A program made the position numbers and the translations under genes. The notes below the pieces were generated by a model. That model saw nothing but the letters and a program-made list of their open reading frames with translations, ran no database searches and had not been told where the DNA came from. Source: Bacilli bacterium (GTDB lineage Bacteria; Bacillota_I; Bacilli_A; RFN20; CAG-288). Taken from it: a stretch of 18,422 bases of DNA. This document shows, piece by piece, positions 1 through 8,357 of the stretch; positions within the stretch are counted from its first letter, which is position 1, and each line of letters starts with the position of its first letter. Location: assembly GCA_022774485.1 (NCBI GenBank), contig JALFLX010000080.1, positions 1 to 18,422 of the forward strand, in the 5' to 3' direction.

Positions 1-2
1 AC

Positions 3-554
3 CTCATCACCGATTATCTCGATATTTGGAACAGCGAAGAAGATATCACTGTCAAAGGTACTGTGATTCATGCAAAAGATAGAGCTGAAATCAAATATTC
101 CGATAACCTCGAAATAGTCATTTCGATGATCAACACTGTCATCGACATTGTCACCATCGCGCTCATTTGCTTCACAGCGCTCTCCCTTGTTGTCTCCACT
201 GTCATGATCAGTATCATCACATATGTCTCAGTTATGGAACGCATCAAGGAAATTGGCATCATCCGTGCCCTCGGCGGCAGAAAGAAAGATGTCTCCCATC
301 TCTTCAACGCGGAGACCTTTATGATCGGAACACTCTCCGGTGTCTTCGGAATCGCTGTCACATACCTCTTACAGACCATACTCAACCTCATCATCAAGCT
401 CAACAACCCCATGATTGGTATGATCGGAAACTTACCATGGTACACTGCTTTGATTGTCATTTTCATCAGTGTCTTATTGACAACAATCGCCGGGTTAATC
501 CCTGCTTCCTCCGCTGCGAAGAAAGATCCTGTCGAAGCTTTGAGGACAGAATAA
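3..554 (+). CDS. FtsX/MacB-type ABC transporter permease, C-terminal part (5' end outside window)
   Basis: The frame is open from the window edge to TAA at 552-554, so only the last 183 residues are visible. What is seen: a hydrophobic segment (ICFTALSLVVSTVMISIITY) followed by ERIKEIGIIRALGGRKKDV, then two more membrane segments, ending in IPASSAAKKDPVEALRTE. The E-I-G-I-x-R-A-x-G cytoplasmic loop and the C-terminal AAxxDPVEALR motif are typical of FtsX-like permease domains (MacB/LolC/BceB-like). Such proteins work with an ABC ATPase and couple ATP hydrolysis to mechanical work or export at the membrane; the ATPase partner must lie to the left or be fused. The substrate cannot be told. The GTG at 63 is internal, not a start. 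No clear terminator follows before the next gene. Confidence 0.9.
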   Translation, partial: LITDYLDIWNSEEDITVKGTVIHAKDRAEIKYSDNLEIVISMINTVIDIVTIALICFTALSLVVSTVMISIITYVSVMERIKEIGIIRALGGRKKDVSHLFNAETFMIGTLSGVFGIAVTYLLQTILNLIIKLNNPMIGMIGNLPWYTALIVIFISVLLTTIAGLIPASSAAKKDPVEALRTE

Positions 555-613
555 AGACAAAACTGAAAAATCAGATATGTCAAGTTACGCTAAAAAAAAG
601 CTAATATGTGATA

Positions 614-629
614 AATAAAGCGCTTTATT
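614..629. promoter_or_regulatory. 16-bp perfect palindrome, LacI/CcpA-type operator candidate
   Basis: AATAAAGCGCTTTATT is a perfect palindrome centred on CG, with the AAnCGnTT core shared by LacI-family operators. Its central ten bases AAAGCGCTTT equal the centre of a strong Bacillus cre site, but the outer TG/CA of cre are replaced by AT/AT. It lies 14 bp upstream of a TATAAT at 644-649, i.e. over the -35 zone, where a bound repressor would block RNA polymerase. The regulator itself is not in the window. Confidence 0.5.
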
Positions 630-643
630 GAAGCACCATAAGT

Positions 644-649
644 TATAAT
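644..649 (+). promoter_or_regulatory. Promoter -10 element of the glycosyltransferase gene
   Basis: A consensus TATAAT stands 23 bp before the ATG at 673 and just upstream of the Shine-Dalgarno AAAGGGG (660-666). There is no good -35 at 16-18 bp, so the promoter may need an activator or be weak on its own. The palindrome at 614-629 covers the -35 position. Confidence 0.5.
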
Positions 650-672
650 ACATCCAAAGAAAGGGGATTTTT

Positions 673-1695
673 ATGAAACTGATCAGCTTCTTAGTTCCAG
701 CATATAATTCGGAAGCCTATCTCGATCGTTGCCTTCTCTCTTTAGTCGGCTTTGGAGAAGATGTCGAAATCATCGTCGTCGATGATGGTTCCAAAGACTC
801 CACTGGAGAAATTGCAGACCGCTACGCTCTTGAACACAGCAATGTCCAGGTGATCCACCAGGAAAACGGCGGTCATGGTGCTGGCATCAATGCTGGCTTA
901 AAAGTCGCCACCGGTCTCTACTTCAAAGTGATCGACTCTGATGACTGGGTCGACCAGGAGTCCTGTGCAAAGCTTCTCGAACTCATCAAGAGCTTCCTCA
1001 AAGAAGAGAAAGTTCCGGATTTGATTTTGACTGAATTTGTCTTCGAGTGCCTTGCGGACAATACTCAATACACCATGCAGTATCGAAAATACTTCCCGAT
1101 GGGAAGACATTTCACTTGGAACGAGATGAAAGCGATGGGTCCGAGCAAAGTCTTGATGATGCACGCTCTTGTCTACAAGAGATCCATCTTGAAAGAGTGT
1201 GAGCTCAATCTTCCTCATCACCGTTTCTACGAGGACAACCTCTATGTCTATCAGCCTCTCTTCTATGTCAAGAGCTTGTACTACTTCCCGGTACCTCTCT
1301 ACCGCTACTTAGTCGGAAGAGGTGGACAATCTGTCGAGAAACACACCATGGCAAAACGCTACATGATGCAGCTTGACAACATGAGAGAACTCGTCAAGAG
1401 CTACCAGTACAAACAACTCAAATCGCTGGATAAAAAACATTACAAACAAATGTGTCATCTTCTTTCTAACTACTCCTTCCTCACTCTCTTCTTCATCTCT
1501 CAGGACTATGTGAAACAGAAATGGAAAGACTATAAAGCCTATGTGAAAGAGTTCAAAGAATTCGATAAGAAACTCTATCACAAGATCTTCTATCGCACCT
1601 CATTCCTTATCACCTCTATTCTCATCCCACCCTTAAGAAGATTCGCAGAACGTGTCGGATATTCCATCTATTACAAAATGACACACTGGGGATAA
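673..1695 (+). CDS. Family 2 (GT-A fold) glycosyltransferase
   Basis: Transfers a sugar from a nucleotide-sugar donor to an acceptor, most likely in cell-surface glycan or glycolipid synthesis; it is probably cytoplasmic at the membrane face. The 340-residue protein opens with the GT2 beta strand and nucleotide-binding motif (SFLVPAYNSEAYLDRCL, then IIVVDDGSKDSTGEIA, about residues 4-46), followed by NGGHGAGINAGL and the metal-binding DSDD (residues 88-91, the DxD motif). The last ~120 residues are Lys/Tyr/Phe-rich and helical, with a weakly hydrophobic stretch (ITSILIPPL) but no clear membrane span. The start is fixed by AAAGGGG seven bases upstream. It is the first gene of a plus-strand run with the GPH symporter 83 bp downstream. 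Donor and acceptor are unknown; the family call is firm. Confidence 0.93.
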   Translation: MKLISFLVPAYNSEAYLDRCLLSLVGFGEDVEIIVVDDGSKDSTGEIADRYALEHSNVQVIHQENGGHGAGINAGLKVATGLYFKVIDSDDWVDQESCAKLLELIKSFLKEEKVPDLILTEFVFECLADNTQYTMQYRKYFPMGRHFTWNEMKAMGPSKVLMMHALVYKRSILKECELNLPHHRFYEDNLYVYQPLFYVKSLYYFPVPLYRYLVGRGGQSVEKHTMAKRYMMQLDNMRELVKSYQYKQLKSLDKKHYKQMCHLLSNYSFLTLFFISQDYVKQKWKDYKAYVKEFKEFDKKLYHKIFYRTSFLITSILIPPLRRFAERVGYSIYYKMTHWG

Positions 1696-1702
1696 ACGTT
1701 TA
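1693..1702. promoter_or_regulatory. Second AAnCGnTT palindrome, overlapping the glycosyltransferase stop codon
   Basis: TAAACGTTTA is a 10-bp perfect palindrome centred on CG whose AAACGTTT core fits the LacI-family pattern AAnCGnTT, like the palindrome at 614-629. It lies 77 bp before the symporter start. A site this short can occur by chance, so support comes mainly from the matching first site. No convincing -35/-10 pair was found in 1696-1768, so an internal symporter promoter is unproven. Confidence 0.3.
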
Positions 1703-1743
1703 GAATTCGAGACGAATAGATGAGACGAGACGTATACCACACA

Positions 1744-1774
1744 CAGGAGCTCTTCTCCTGGACCATTAAGGAGG
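1744..1774 (+). promoter_or_regulatory. Hairpin next to the symporter ribosome binding site
   Basis: CAGGAG (1744-1749) and CTCCTG (1755-1760) form a 6-bp stem with a 5-nt loop just upstream of the Shine-Dalgarno AAGGAGG (1768-1774; ATG at 1779). The 3' arm CTCCT could instead pair with AGGAG of the Shine-Dalgarno. So the leader can in principle fold with the ribosome site free or masked. The alternative folding is inference only. Confidence 0.35.
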
Positions 1775-1778
1775 TTTT

Positions 1779-3800
1779 ATGGAAAAAGAAGAGAACAAAA
1801 AGAGCGTGTGGGAGAGTAAAATCCTCTCCTCGAAAATCAAATCAGGGAATGTTACGCTCATCCCTGAGGCGTTGTTCGGATATTTAGGTGGTCCGTTCTT
1901 CGCTCTTGTCCCTAACGCTATCATCAACGCCTATTTGACGCAGTACTGGAAGAATGTCTTAGGTTTAGCTGACTGGGCCTCTGCCTTCACATGGCTCTTA
2001 CCGCTCTTATCAGCCATCCTCATCGTCGTCGGCAACCTCATCGTCGGCCGTTTGATGGAAGGAAAACCTAAAAAAGCAGGAAAAGCAAGACCTTTATTAA
2101 TCCTCGCTTTCCCGATCATCGTCTTAGCCTTAATTTCTTTATTCTTAGCGCCAGTTCCCGCTAGAGATGCCACTGGTGTCTACACCTTCAACATCCTCAC
2201 CCTCATCTTAGTCGCCATCGGTTACAACCTCTACTACGCCATCGCTTGGCCGATGTACTACACCTCTCACTCCGGTATGGTCAACCTCTCCACGAGAAAT
2301 TCTTCTCAGAGATCCTTGCTCGGTACCGCTCAGATGGGTGCCCAAGTCGCCGCTGCCGGTGTCGCTTCCATGATTTTCGGTTTCTTCTCCGACTGGTTAG
2401 GTCTCTTACCATCTGAATCGAATGAAAAGTTCTGGTTAAAAGACATCACCGGAAACCCGATCAAAGACGCTGAAGGAAATGTCTTAGTCAATTATGAATT
2501 ATTAAATTCAGCTCGTCAGACTGCCAACACCAACTGGAAGATCTTCATGATCGTTCTCATCGCTCTCTCTGTCACTGGTATTCTCTTAGAATTCCTCTTC
2601 ACAAGAGAGCGTGTCACGGAAGAGCAGTTTGCCTTGATGGATAAAGAAGATGGAACAGAAGTTCCGGTTAGAAAAGCGACCATGAAAGAGCAGATTAAGA
2701 TCTGTGTCCACGACAAATATTGGTGGTTCATCATCGCCTTCTTCTTCCTCTATCAGCTCGGCGGTATGTTAAAGAACAATGGTCAGATGTTCTACTCTGA
2801 AGCCTGGACCGGCGGTCAGTCTCTCTCCTCTGTCATCGGTATCGTCGGTGCGATTCCGACCGCTGTCGGTATGGTCTTAATCACTCCTTTAGCGAACAAA
2901 TTCGGCAAAGCCAACTGCATTAAAATCGGTGCCGTCTTAGCCTTTGTCTTAGGATTTGTCGGATTAATTCCGCTCTTTATGCCTCAGATTTTAGAAGGTG
3001 CCTCCGCTGATATCATCGGCCTTGTCACCGGAACCTCTCTCGCTGGCTTCATCCTCAAATCCATCGGTACTGTTCCTGCCATGTATGTCTCTGTCGCTTT
3101 AATGTCTGATGTCCTCGATCATCAGGAAGCTGTCTATGGTGTCCGTACTGACGGTTTCACCATGTCCTTATACGGTTCTATCATGATCGCGATGTCTGGT
3201 ATCTCTCAGGCTATCATCTTAGGTATCACCAACCCGATCAAGAACAACCCTGTCGCTTATCGTACTGCCACCACATTCATCTTCTTCGGCGGCGAAATGA
3301 TCTGCTACCTCCTCATCGCCATCATGTTCCTCTTCATGAAAGTCGAACGCTTCTCTAACCTCGACCACGAAACCATCTTAGCGAAGCAGAAAGCGGAAAC
3401 TGCAGCGAGAGGTGAAGAGTGGATTGAACCTGCAGAAAGAGAAAGAATCGAGCAGGAGAAAGCCAAAGAAGATTCTAGAATTGCCGCTCTCAATGAACTT
3501 CAGGCAAAGTGCGCGAAGAAAGGTTTAGACTTCGAAGCTGAGAAAGCTCTCTTCGAGAAGAACGAAGCGGAAAAAGCAGCCGCTGATGAAGCGAAGAGAA
3601 AGCAAAATGAAGAGAAAGCTGCATTGAAGAAACAAGAAAAAGAAGAAGCTGCTAGAAAGAGATTAGAAGCGATGACTCCTGAGCAGAGAGCTGCTTTAGA
3701 GGAAAAAGCGAAAGCGAAAGCAGAAGCCAAAGCCAAGAGAGACGCCGCTATCAGAGCTGAATACGAAGAAATCTTAGCCAAACATCAACAATCTCTCTAA
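1779..3800 (+). CDS. GPH-family (glycoside-pentoside-hexuronide) sugar:cation symporter with long charged C-terminal tail
   Basis: An integral membrane symporter predicted to import a glycoside together with Na+ or H+. The MFS-like core (about residues 30-520) has a dozen hydrophobic segments and GPH features: N-terminal FGYLGGPFFALVPNAIINAYLTQYW, the loop VGRLMEGKPKKAGKARPLL after TM2 (the usual D-x-x-x-D-R loop position), and LMSDVLDHQEAVYGVRTDG in the second half. An extra polar loop (about 215-245) separates the halves. Usual GPH proteins have 450-500 residues; this has 673, because residues ~521-673 are an Ala/Lys/Glu-rich, heptad-like cytoplasmic helix. It is not the EIIA-like domain found on LacS. 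AAGGAGG four bases before ATG fixes the start. The GH3 gene starts 29 bp later, so substrate is probably a beta-glycoside. The family is secure, the substrate is not. Confidence 0.92.
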   Translation: MEKEENKKSVWESKILSSKIKSGNVTLIPEALFGYLGGPFFALVPNAIINAYLTQYWKNVLGLADWASAFTWLLPLLSAILIVVGNLIVGRLMEGKPKKAGKARPLLILAFPIIVLALISLFLAPVPARDATGVYTFNILTLILVAIGYNLYYAIAWPMYYTSHSGMVNLSTRNSSQRSLLGTAQMGAQVAAAGVASMIFGFFSDWLGLLPSESNEKFWLKDITGNPIKDAEGNVLVNYELLNSARQTANTNWKIFMIVLIALSVTGILLEFLFTRERVTEEQFALMDKEDGTEVPVRKATMKEQIKICVHDKYWWFIIAFFFLYQLGGMLKNNGQMFYSEAWTGGQSLSSVIGIVGAIPTAVGMVLITPLANKFGKANCIKIGAVLAFVLGFVGLIPLFMPQILEGASADIIGLVTGTSLAGFILKSIGTVPAMYVSVALMSDVLDHQEAVYGVRTDGFTMSLYGSIMIAMSGISQAIILGITNPIKNNPVAYRTATTFIFFGGEMICYLLIAIMFLFMKVERFSNLDHETILAKQKAETAARGEEWIEPAERERIEQEKAKEDSRIAALNELQAKCAKKGLDFEAEKALFEKNEAEKAAADEAKRKQNEEKAALKKQEKEEAARKRLEAMTPEQRAALEEKAKAKAEAKAKRDAAIRAEYEEILAKHQQSL

Positions 3801-3829
3801 ACAAGAAAAACAAAAGGAGTTGAACAACA

Positions 3830-6319
3830 ATGGATGAAGATATCAAGAAAATTGTGTCAGAGATGACACTGAAAGAAAAAGCTGACATGACTTCCGGAAA
3901 GAACTTCTGGGAGTCTGAAGGCGTCGAGAGACTCGGTATTCGCTCCATGTTCTTTTCCGATGGTCCTAACGGCTTGAGAAAGCAAGCCGTTGGAGCCGAC
4001 CACCTCGGTCTCAACGAGTCCATCAAGTCCACCTGCTTTCCCTCCCTCTCCACCATCGCAGCCAGCTGGAACGATGAACTCGCCTATGAGGTCGGTCAGT
4101 GCATCGGTAAAGAAGCCCAGACAAATAAAGTCTCTGTCCTCTTAGGTCCTGGCATCAACATGAAGAGAAATCCGCGCTGCGGACGTAACTTCGAATACTT
4201 CTCTGAAGACCCGTTCTTAGCTGGTCACTTAGCTGCCAATTACATCAAAGGCGCTCAGTCTAACGGCATCTCAGCCTGTGTCAAACACTTCTGCTGCAAC
4301 AACCAAGAAGAGAAGAGAATGACCATCGACACCGTTGTCGATGAGAGAACACTCCGTGAAATCTATCTCACCGCCTTTGAAATCGTTGTTAAAGATGCTA
4401 ATCCTCACTGCATTATGTCCTCTTACAACATGGTCAACGGCACTCACACCAATGAGAACAAGCACCTCACCAACGACATCCTCCGCGGCGAGTGGAGCTA
4501 TCAGGGCGTCATGGTCACTGATTGGGGCGGAGAGAACAACAGAATCGAAGGTCTTGAAGCTGGAAACGAACTCGAGATGCCTGGCTCTGGCGGTGACACT
4601 CAAAGAGAAGTCGAGAAAGCAGTTCTCGATGGAAAACTTGCGGAGAGTCTCCTTGACGAGAATGTCGGACGTCTCCTTAACTTAGAGAAAATCACAAGAG
4701 AAGCCGTCGAAAAAGGCGATGGTAACTTCGATATCGAAGGCCATCACAAAGTCGCTCAAGATATCGCGAAAGAAGGTATGGTCCTCTTGAAGAACCAGCA
4801 CCACATCCTCCCGTTAAAGAAAGGATTAAAAGTTGCGATCATCGGTGATTTCGCCGAGAATCCGAGATATCAGGGCGCCGGTTCCTCCAAGGTCAACCCG
4901 ACCAAGTTAGACACCACCTTAGATGTCATCAAAGAATACGATGAAATCCAGTTTGTCGGCTATGAAAAAGGTTTTGACCGCTACGGAAAGAAGAATAAGA
5001 AACTCGCGAAGAAAGCGATGGCTTTGGCCGAAAAAGCCGATGTCGTCCTCCTCTACACCGGCTTAGATGAAGTCACCGAAGCGGAAGGCTTAGATAGACC
5101 GAATATCAACTTCCCGCAGAACCAAGCCGACTTAGCACATGAGTTAGCACACGCTGGCCACAAAGTGGTCGCCCTTGTCTTCGCAGGATCCTCTGTCAAA
5201 CTCGGCTGGGCCGATGAGTGCGATGCCCTCTTATTCGCATACCTCCCTGGTCAGGCAGGTGCAAGAGCAGCGCTTGATTTGGTTACTGGAAGAGCTGTCC
5301 CGTCTGGAAAACTCGCCGAGACATTCCCCTTCAAATATCACGATTGCTCCTCCAAGAACAACTTCCCTGGCAAAGAGAAGACAGTCGAATACCGTGAAGG
5401 TATCTACATCGGCTACCGTTACTATGACACCGCTTCTGTCTCTGTCAAATATCCGTTCGGTTACGGTCTTTCTTACACCACCTTCGCCTACTCTGATTAT
5501 GAAGTGAATGAGAAAGGTGTCTCCTTCACCATCGAAAACACTGGCGATTACGATGGAAAAGAAATCGCAGAGCTCTATGTCTCTATGGTCAACGGAAAGG
5601 TCTTCCGCCCTGTGAAAGAGCTCAAAGGATACAAGAAAGTCTTCATCAAGAAAGGTGAGAAAGTCAGAGTTGAGATCCCGTTTGATGATATGACCTTCCG
5701 TTACTTCAACGTTAAGACCAAGAAGTGGGAAGTTGAAGGTGGCATCTACTCCATCATGATCGGTGCCTCCTCTCGCGATATCCGTCTCTGCAAGACGCTC
5801 GAGATTGAAGGAACTCACGCTGAGAATCCTTACGATCCTGAGAAGTTACCTTCTTACTACTCCGGTGAAGTCGCCTCTGTCCCGAACGACGAGTTCAAAG
5901 AGCTCTTAGGACACGACATCCCGAAGTCCACCTATGACTTCATGAAGAAGAACCGCATCAAAGTCGGTTACAACACCACTGTCAATGAGCTTCAATACGC
6001 TAAAGGTTGGTTCGGTCGTTTCTTCAGTTGGGCAATCCGCTTCGCCATCAAATTCATGAAGGCGTTCGGCAACGTCAACATGGCTAACACCCTCATCATG
6101 GGTATGCTCCATCAGCCGATGAGAGGCATCTCTAGAATGACCGGCGGTATGATCCCTTGGGAATCCTTAGATGGTATGATCCTCATGTTCAACGGTCACT
6201 TCTTCAAAGGCGCATCTCTCTTCTTCAAAGGAAAGAAGAATTACAAGAAGATGAAAAAAGCCGAAGCAGAAGCCAAGAAAAAAGCTGGCGTTGAAGAGAA
6301 AAAAGAAGAGAAGAAATAA
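3830..6319 (+). CDS. Glycoside hydrolase family 3 (beta-glucosidase/beta-xylosidase type), cytoplasmic, with C-terminal extension
   Basis: Retaining exo-beta-glycosidase releasing terminal sugars from imported oligoglycosides. There is no signal peptide, so it acts in the cytosol. Domains in order: TIM-barrel (about 1-290) with FFSDGPNGLR, GPGINMKRNPRCGRNFEYFSEDP, the KHF motif and nucleophile Asp231 in MVTDWGG; the alpha/beta sandwich (about 305-540) with KEGMVLLKN, GAGSS and YLPGQAGARAALDLVTG; a fibronectin-III-like domain (about 560-660) beginning after GYGLSYTTF. Residues ~726-829 are extra: a hydrophobic/amphipathic part (WFGRFFSWAIRFAIKFMKAF, later DGMILMFNGHFFKGASLFF) and a highly basic Lys/Glu/Ala tail, perhaps holding the enzyme at the membrane. 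AGGAG at 3815-3819 fixes the start; a strong terminator follows. Probably cotranscribed with the symporter. Exact sugar specificity cannot be read. Confidence 0.94.
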   Translation: MDEDIKKIVSEMTLKEKADMTSGKNFWESEGVERLGIRSMFFSDGPNGLRKQAVGADHLGLNESIKSTCFPSLSTIAASWNDELAYEVGQCIGKEAQTNKVSVLLGPGINMKRNPRCGRNFEYFSEDPFLAGHLAANYIKGAQSNGISACVKHFCCNNQEEKRMTIDTVVDERTLREIYLTAFEIVVKDANPHCIMSSYNMVNGTHTNENKHLTNDILRGEWSYQGVMVTDWGGENNRIEGLEAGNELEMPGSGGDTQREVEKAVLDGKLAESLLDENVGRLLNLEKITREAVEKGDGNFDIEGHHKVAQDIAKEGMVLLKNQHHILPLKKGLKVAIIGDFAENPRYQGAGSSKVNPTKLDTTLDVIKEYDEIQFVGYEKGFDRYGKKNKKLAKKAMALAEKADVVLLYTGLDEVTEAEGLDRPNINFPQNQADLAHELAHAGHKVVALVFAGSSVKLGWADECDALLFAYLPGQAGARAALDLVTGRAVPSGKLAETFPFKYHDCSSKNNFPGKEKTVEYREGIYIGYRYYDTASVSVKYPFGYGLSYTTFAYSDYEVNEKGVSFTIENTGDYDGKEIAELYVSMVNGKVFRPVKELKGYKKVFIKKGEKVRVEIPFDDMTFRYFNVKTKKWEVEGGIYSIMIGASSRDIRLCKTLEIEGTHAENPYDPEKLPSYYSGEVASVPNDEFKELLGHDIPKSTYDFMKKNRIKVGYNTTVNELQYAKGWFGRFFSWAIRFAIKFMKAFGNVNMANTLIMGMLHQPMRGISRMTGGMIPWESLDGMILMFNGHFFKGASLFFKGKKNYKKMKKAEAEAKKKAGVEEKKEEKK

Positions 6320-6326
6320 ATGATCT

Positions 6327-6354
6327 GTGTGGGTGTGAAAGCACCCACACTTTT
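6327..6354 (+). terminator. Rho-independent terminator of the GH3 operon
   Basis: A perfect 9-bp stem GTGTGGGTG/CACCCACAC (6327-6335, 6342-6350) with a 6-nt loop is followed by TTTT, beginning 8 bases after the GH3 stop codon. Confidence 0.88.
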
Positions 6355-6362
6355 CAAATAAA

Positions 6363-6390
6363 AAGAGTTGGCAACTGCCAACTCTTATTT
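6363..6390. terminator. Bidirectional terminator between GH3 and typA
   Basis: AAGAGTTGGC (6363-6372) pairs with GCCAACTCTT (6377-6386), loop AACT. The plus strand continues with ATTTTTATTT and the minus strand with TTTTTATTTG, so it can stop typA transcription from the right and back up the GH3 terminator from the left. Confidence 0.88.
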
Positions 6391-8226
6391 TTATTTCGCG
6401 TATTCTTCAGGATGATGAGCTTCGTATTTCTTTCTCAAATCTGTATTCAAGATTTTCTTTCTCATACGGATTGACTTCGGAGTGACCTCCACAAGCTCAT
6501 CGTTGTTGACGTAATCTAAGCAATCCTCTAAGGACATTCTACGCGGTGATTTTAAAACGACAGTGACATCCTTGTTGGAACTTCTTTCATTGGTCAAATT
6601 CTTAGCTTTAGAGACGTTGACAGCAAGATCGTTCTGATACTTATTCTCACCGACAATCATGCCTTCATAGACATCGACACCGGGCCCGATGAACATTGTT
6701 CCTCTCTCCTCAGTAGACTTAATCGCATAAGCGGTGGACTTGCCGTTATCAGTAGAAACTAAGACACCAGCCTGACGTTGACCGATTGCTCTGTTTAGCT
6801 TCGGACGATATTCTCTAAAGGAGTGGTTGATGATTCCATAACCCTTCGTGAGAGTCATGAACTGGTTCATGAAGGAGATAAGGCCGCGGCTAGGGATGAT
6901 GTAGACAAGACGGGTCTGACCATTCTCGCTAGAGACATTGACAGTCTCAGCTCCACGTCCACCAACAAGCTGCATGACTGCGCCAGAATACTCATCCGGA
7001 ACATCGATTTGAAGATCTTCAAATGGCTCATATTCAACACCATCGATTACCTTCGTAATAACCATCGGCTTAGAGACTTGAATTTCAAAGCCTTCTCTTC
7101 TCATCATCTCGATGAGAACAGAGAGGTGAAGCTCACCTCTACCAGTGACGACAAAGGATTCGTTGTTGGCGGCATTTTCAAACTTCATGGAGACATCCTT
7201 TTGGGATTCTTCATAAAGTCTTTCATAAATTTTCTGCGCGGTTAAGAGGGTTCCTTCTTTTCCGGAGAAGGGAGAAGTGTTGGCGCCGAAGGACATCTTC
7301 ATTGTCGGCTCATCGATTCTCAAAGGAGGTAAAGCCTCTAAACAAGAAGGCGGGCAAACAGTCTCACCGACCATAATATCCGGCAATCCAGAGATTCCGC
7401 AAATATCACCAGACTGGACAGAGTCAACTTCGATACGATCCAATCCTCGATAAGAGAAGAGTTTTGAAACTTTGAAGGAAGTGGTGGAGCCATCAAGTCT
7501 CATGCAGACAAGATTATCGCCTAACTGAATCTTGCCGCGATCGATTCTGCCGATACCGATTCTTCCGACATAGCGGTTGTAATCTAACAAAGAGGGCTGG
7601 AACTGAAGCGGTTCATCTTCTTTGGCTTTGGGAGCCGGAATCGCTTTAAGGATGGTGTCAAAGAGAGGTTCCATTCCTTCCTTTTGATCCGCAGGGTCAC
7701 TGGAATAAGAAGAAGTCATATTCAATGCGGAAGTGTAGACCACCGGGAAATCAAGCTGAGAGTCATCTGCGCCCAAATCCATGAACAACTCTAAGACTTC
7801 GTTGAGAGCGCGCTCTGGATCTGCGCCAGGACGGTCGACCTTATTGATGACAACAACAGTCTTTAATCGATAAGTGATCGCCTGTTTCAAGACGAAGCGA
7901 GTCTGCGGCATCGGGCCATCAAACGCATCGACTAACAAACAGACGCCATCAACCATATTCATGATTCTCTCAACTTCTCCGGAGAAATCAGCATGGCCAG
8001 GAGTGTCGACAATGTTGATCTTGACACCATTGTAGTTAATTGCGGTGGTCTTGGCTAAAATCGTGATGCCTCTCTCATGTTCAAGCGGGTTGGAGTCAAG
8101 GGCTCTAACCATGACTTTCTCATTGTCGCGGAATGTGTTCGAGCACTTTAACAAAGCGTCGACTAAGGTAGTCTTTCCGTGATCGACATGAGCGATAATC
8201 GCGACGTTTCTAATCTGTTCATTCAT
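6391..8226 (-). CDS. typA: Ribosome-associated GTPase TypA/BipA
   Basis: A translational GTPase that binds the ribosome at the EF-G site and helps 50S assembly and growth under stress or cold. The 611-residue length matches the family (about 600-615). GTPase motifs seen: G1 AHVDHGKT (12-19), G2 RGITI, G3 DTPGHAD, G4 NKVD and G5 SAL, as in EF-G/TypA. The later part has EF-G-like domains, with GRGELHLSVLIE, the domain V segment (VMQLVGGRGAETVNVS), the SRGLISFMNQFMT segment, and a basic C-terminal TypA domain with STDNGKSTAYAI and GENKY. GAGGAG eight bases before ATG supports the start. It is a single-gene unit with its own promoter and terminator. Confidence 0.97.
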   Translation of the reverse strand: MNEQIRNVAIIAHVDHGKTTLVDALLKCSNTFRDNEKVMVRALDSNPLEHERGITILAKTTAINYNGVKINIVDTPGHADFSGEVERIMNMVDGVCLLVDAFDGPMPQTRFVLKQAITYRLKTVVVINKVDRPGADPERALNEVLELFMDLGADDSQLDFPVVYTSALNMTSSYSSDPADQKEGMEPLFDTILKAIPAPKAKEDEPLQFQPSLLDYNRYVGRIGIGRIDRGKIQLGDNLVCMRLDGSTTSFKVSKLFSYRGLDRIEVDSVQSGDICGISGLPDIMVGETVCPPSCLEALPPLRIDEPTMKMSFGANTSPFSGKEGTLLTAQKIYERLYEESQKDVSMKFENAANNESFVVTGRGELHLSVLIEMMRREGFEIQVSKPMVITKVIDGVEYEPFEDLQIDVPDEYSGAVMQLVGGRGAETVNVSSENGQTRLVYIIPSRGLISFMNQFMTLTKGYGIINHSFREYRPKLNRAIGQRQAGVLVSTDNGKSTAYAIKSTEERGTMFIGPGVDVYEGMIVGENKYQNDLAVNVSKAKNLTNERSSNKDVTVVLKSPRRMSLEDCLDYVNNDELVEVTPKSIRMRKKILNTDLRKKYEAHHPEEYAK

Positions 8227-8264
8227 AGGCTAATCTCCTCAAAAAGGTCGTAACAAACTTTTTT

Positions 8265-8270
8265 ATTATA
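8265..8270 (-). promoter_or_regulatory. Promoter -10 element of typA
   Basis: TATAAT on the minus strand lies 38 bp before the typA ATG in a very AT-rich stretch. The hexamer 17 bp upstream (TTTATT) is a poor -35, so only the -10 is well supported. Confidence 0.5.
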
Positions 8271-8306
8271 GTTTTATCTATATAATAAATAAAGATTTTT
8301 TCATGA

Positions 8307-8340
8307 GAAAAGGGAGTGAAAATGGTTACACTCCCTCTCA
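8307..8340 (-). terminator. Terminator of the pdp/ABC-F operon
   Basis: On the minus strand AGGGAGTG and CACTCCCT (plus positions 8329-8336 and 8311-8318) form an 8-bp stem with a 10-nt loop; outer G-U and A-U pairs lengthen it. TTTTCTC follows. It lies about 20 bp past the ABC-F stop codon and before the typA promoter. Confidence 0.65.
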
Positions 8341-8357
8341 ATTTATCCAAAACTTGT

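Noticed and set aside
1709..1732. GAGACGA short direct repeats before the symporter gene
   Set aside because: Two 7-bp copies and one partial without promoter context; too little to claim a site.
3500..3781. Minus-strand Ala/Ser/Phe-rich frame opposite the symporter tail, and similar long antisense frames over GH3 and typA
   Set aside because: They mirror codon bias and repetitive composition of the sense genes, with no ribosome sites or recognisable proteins.
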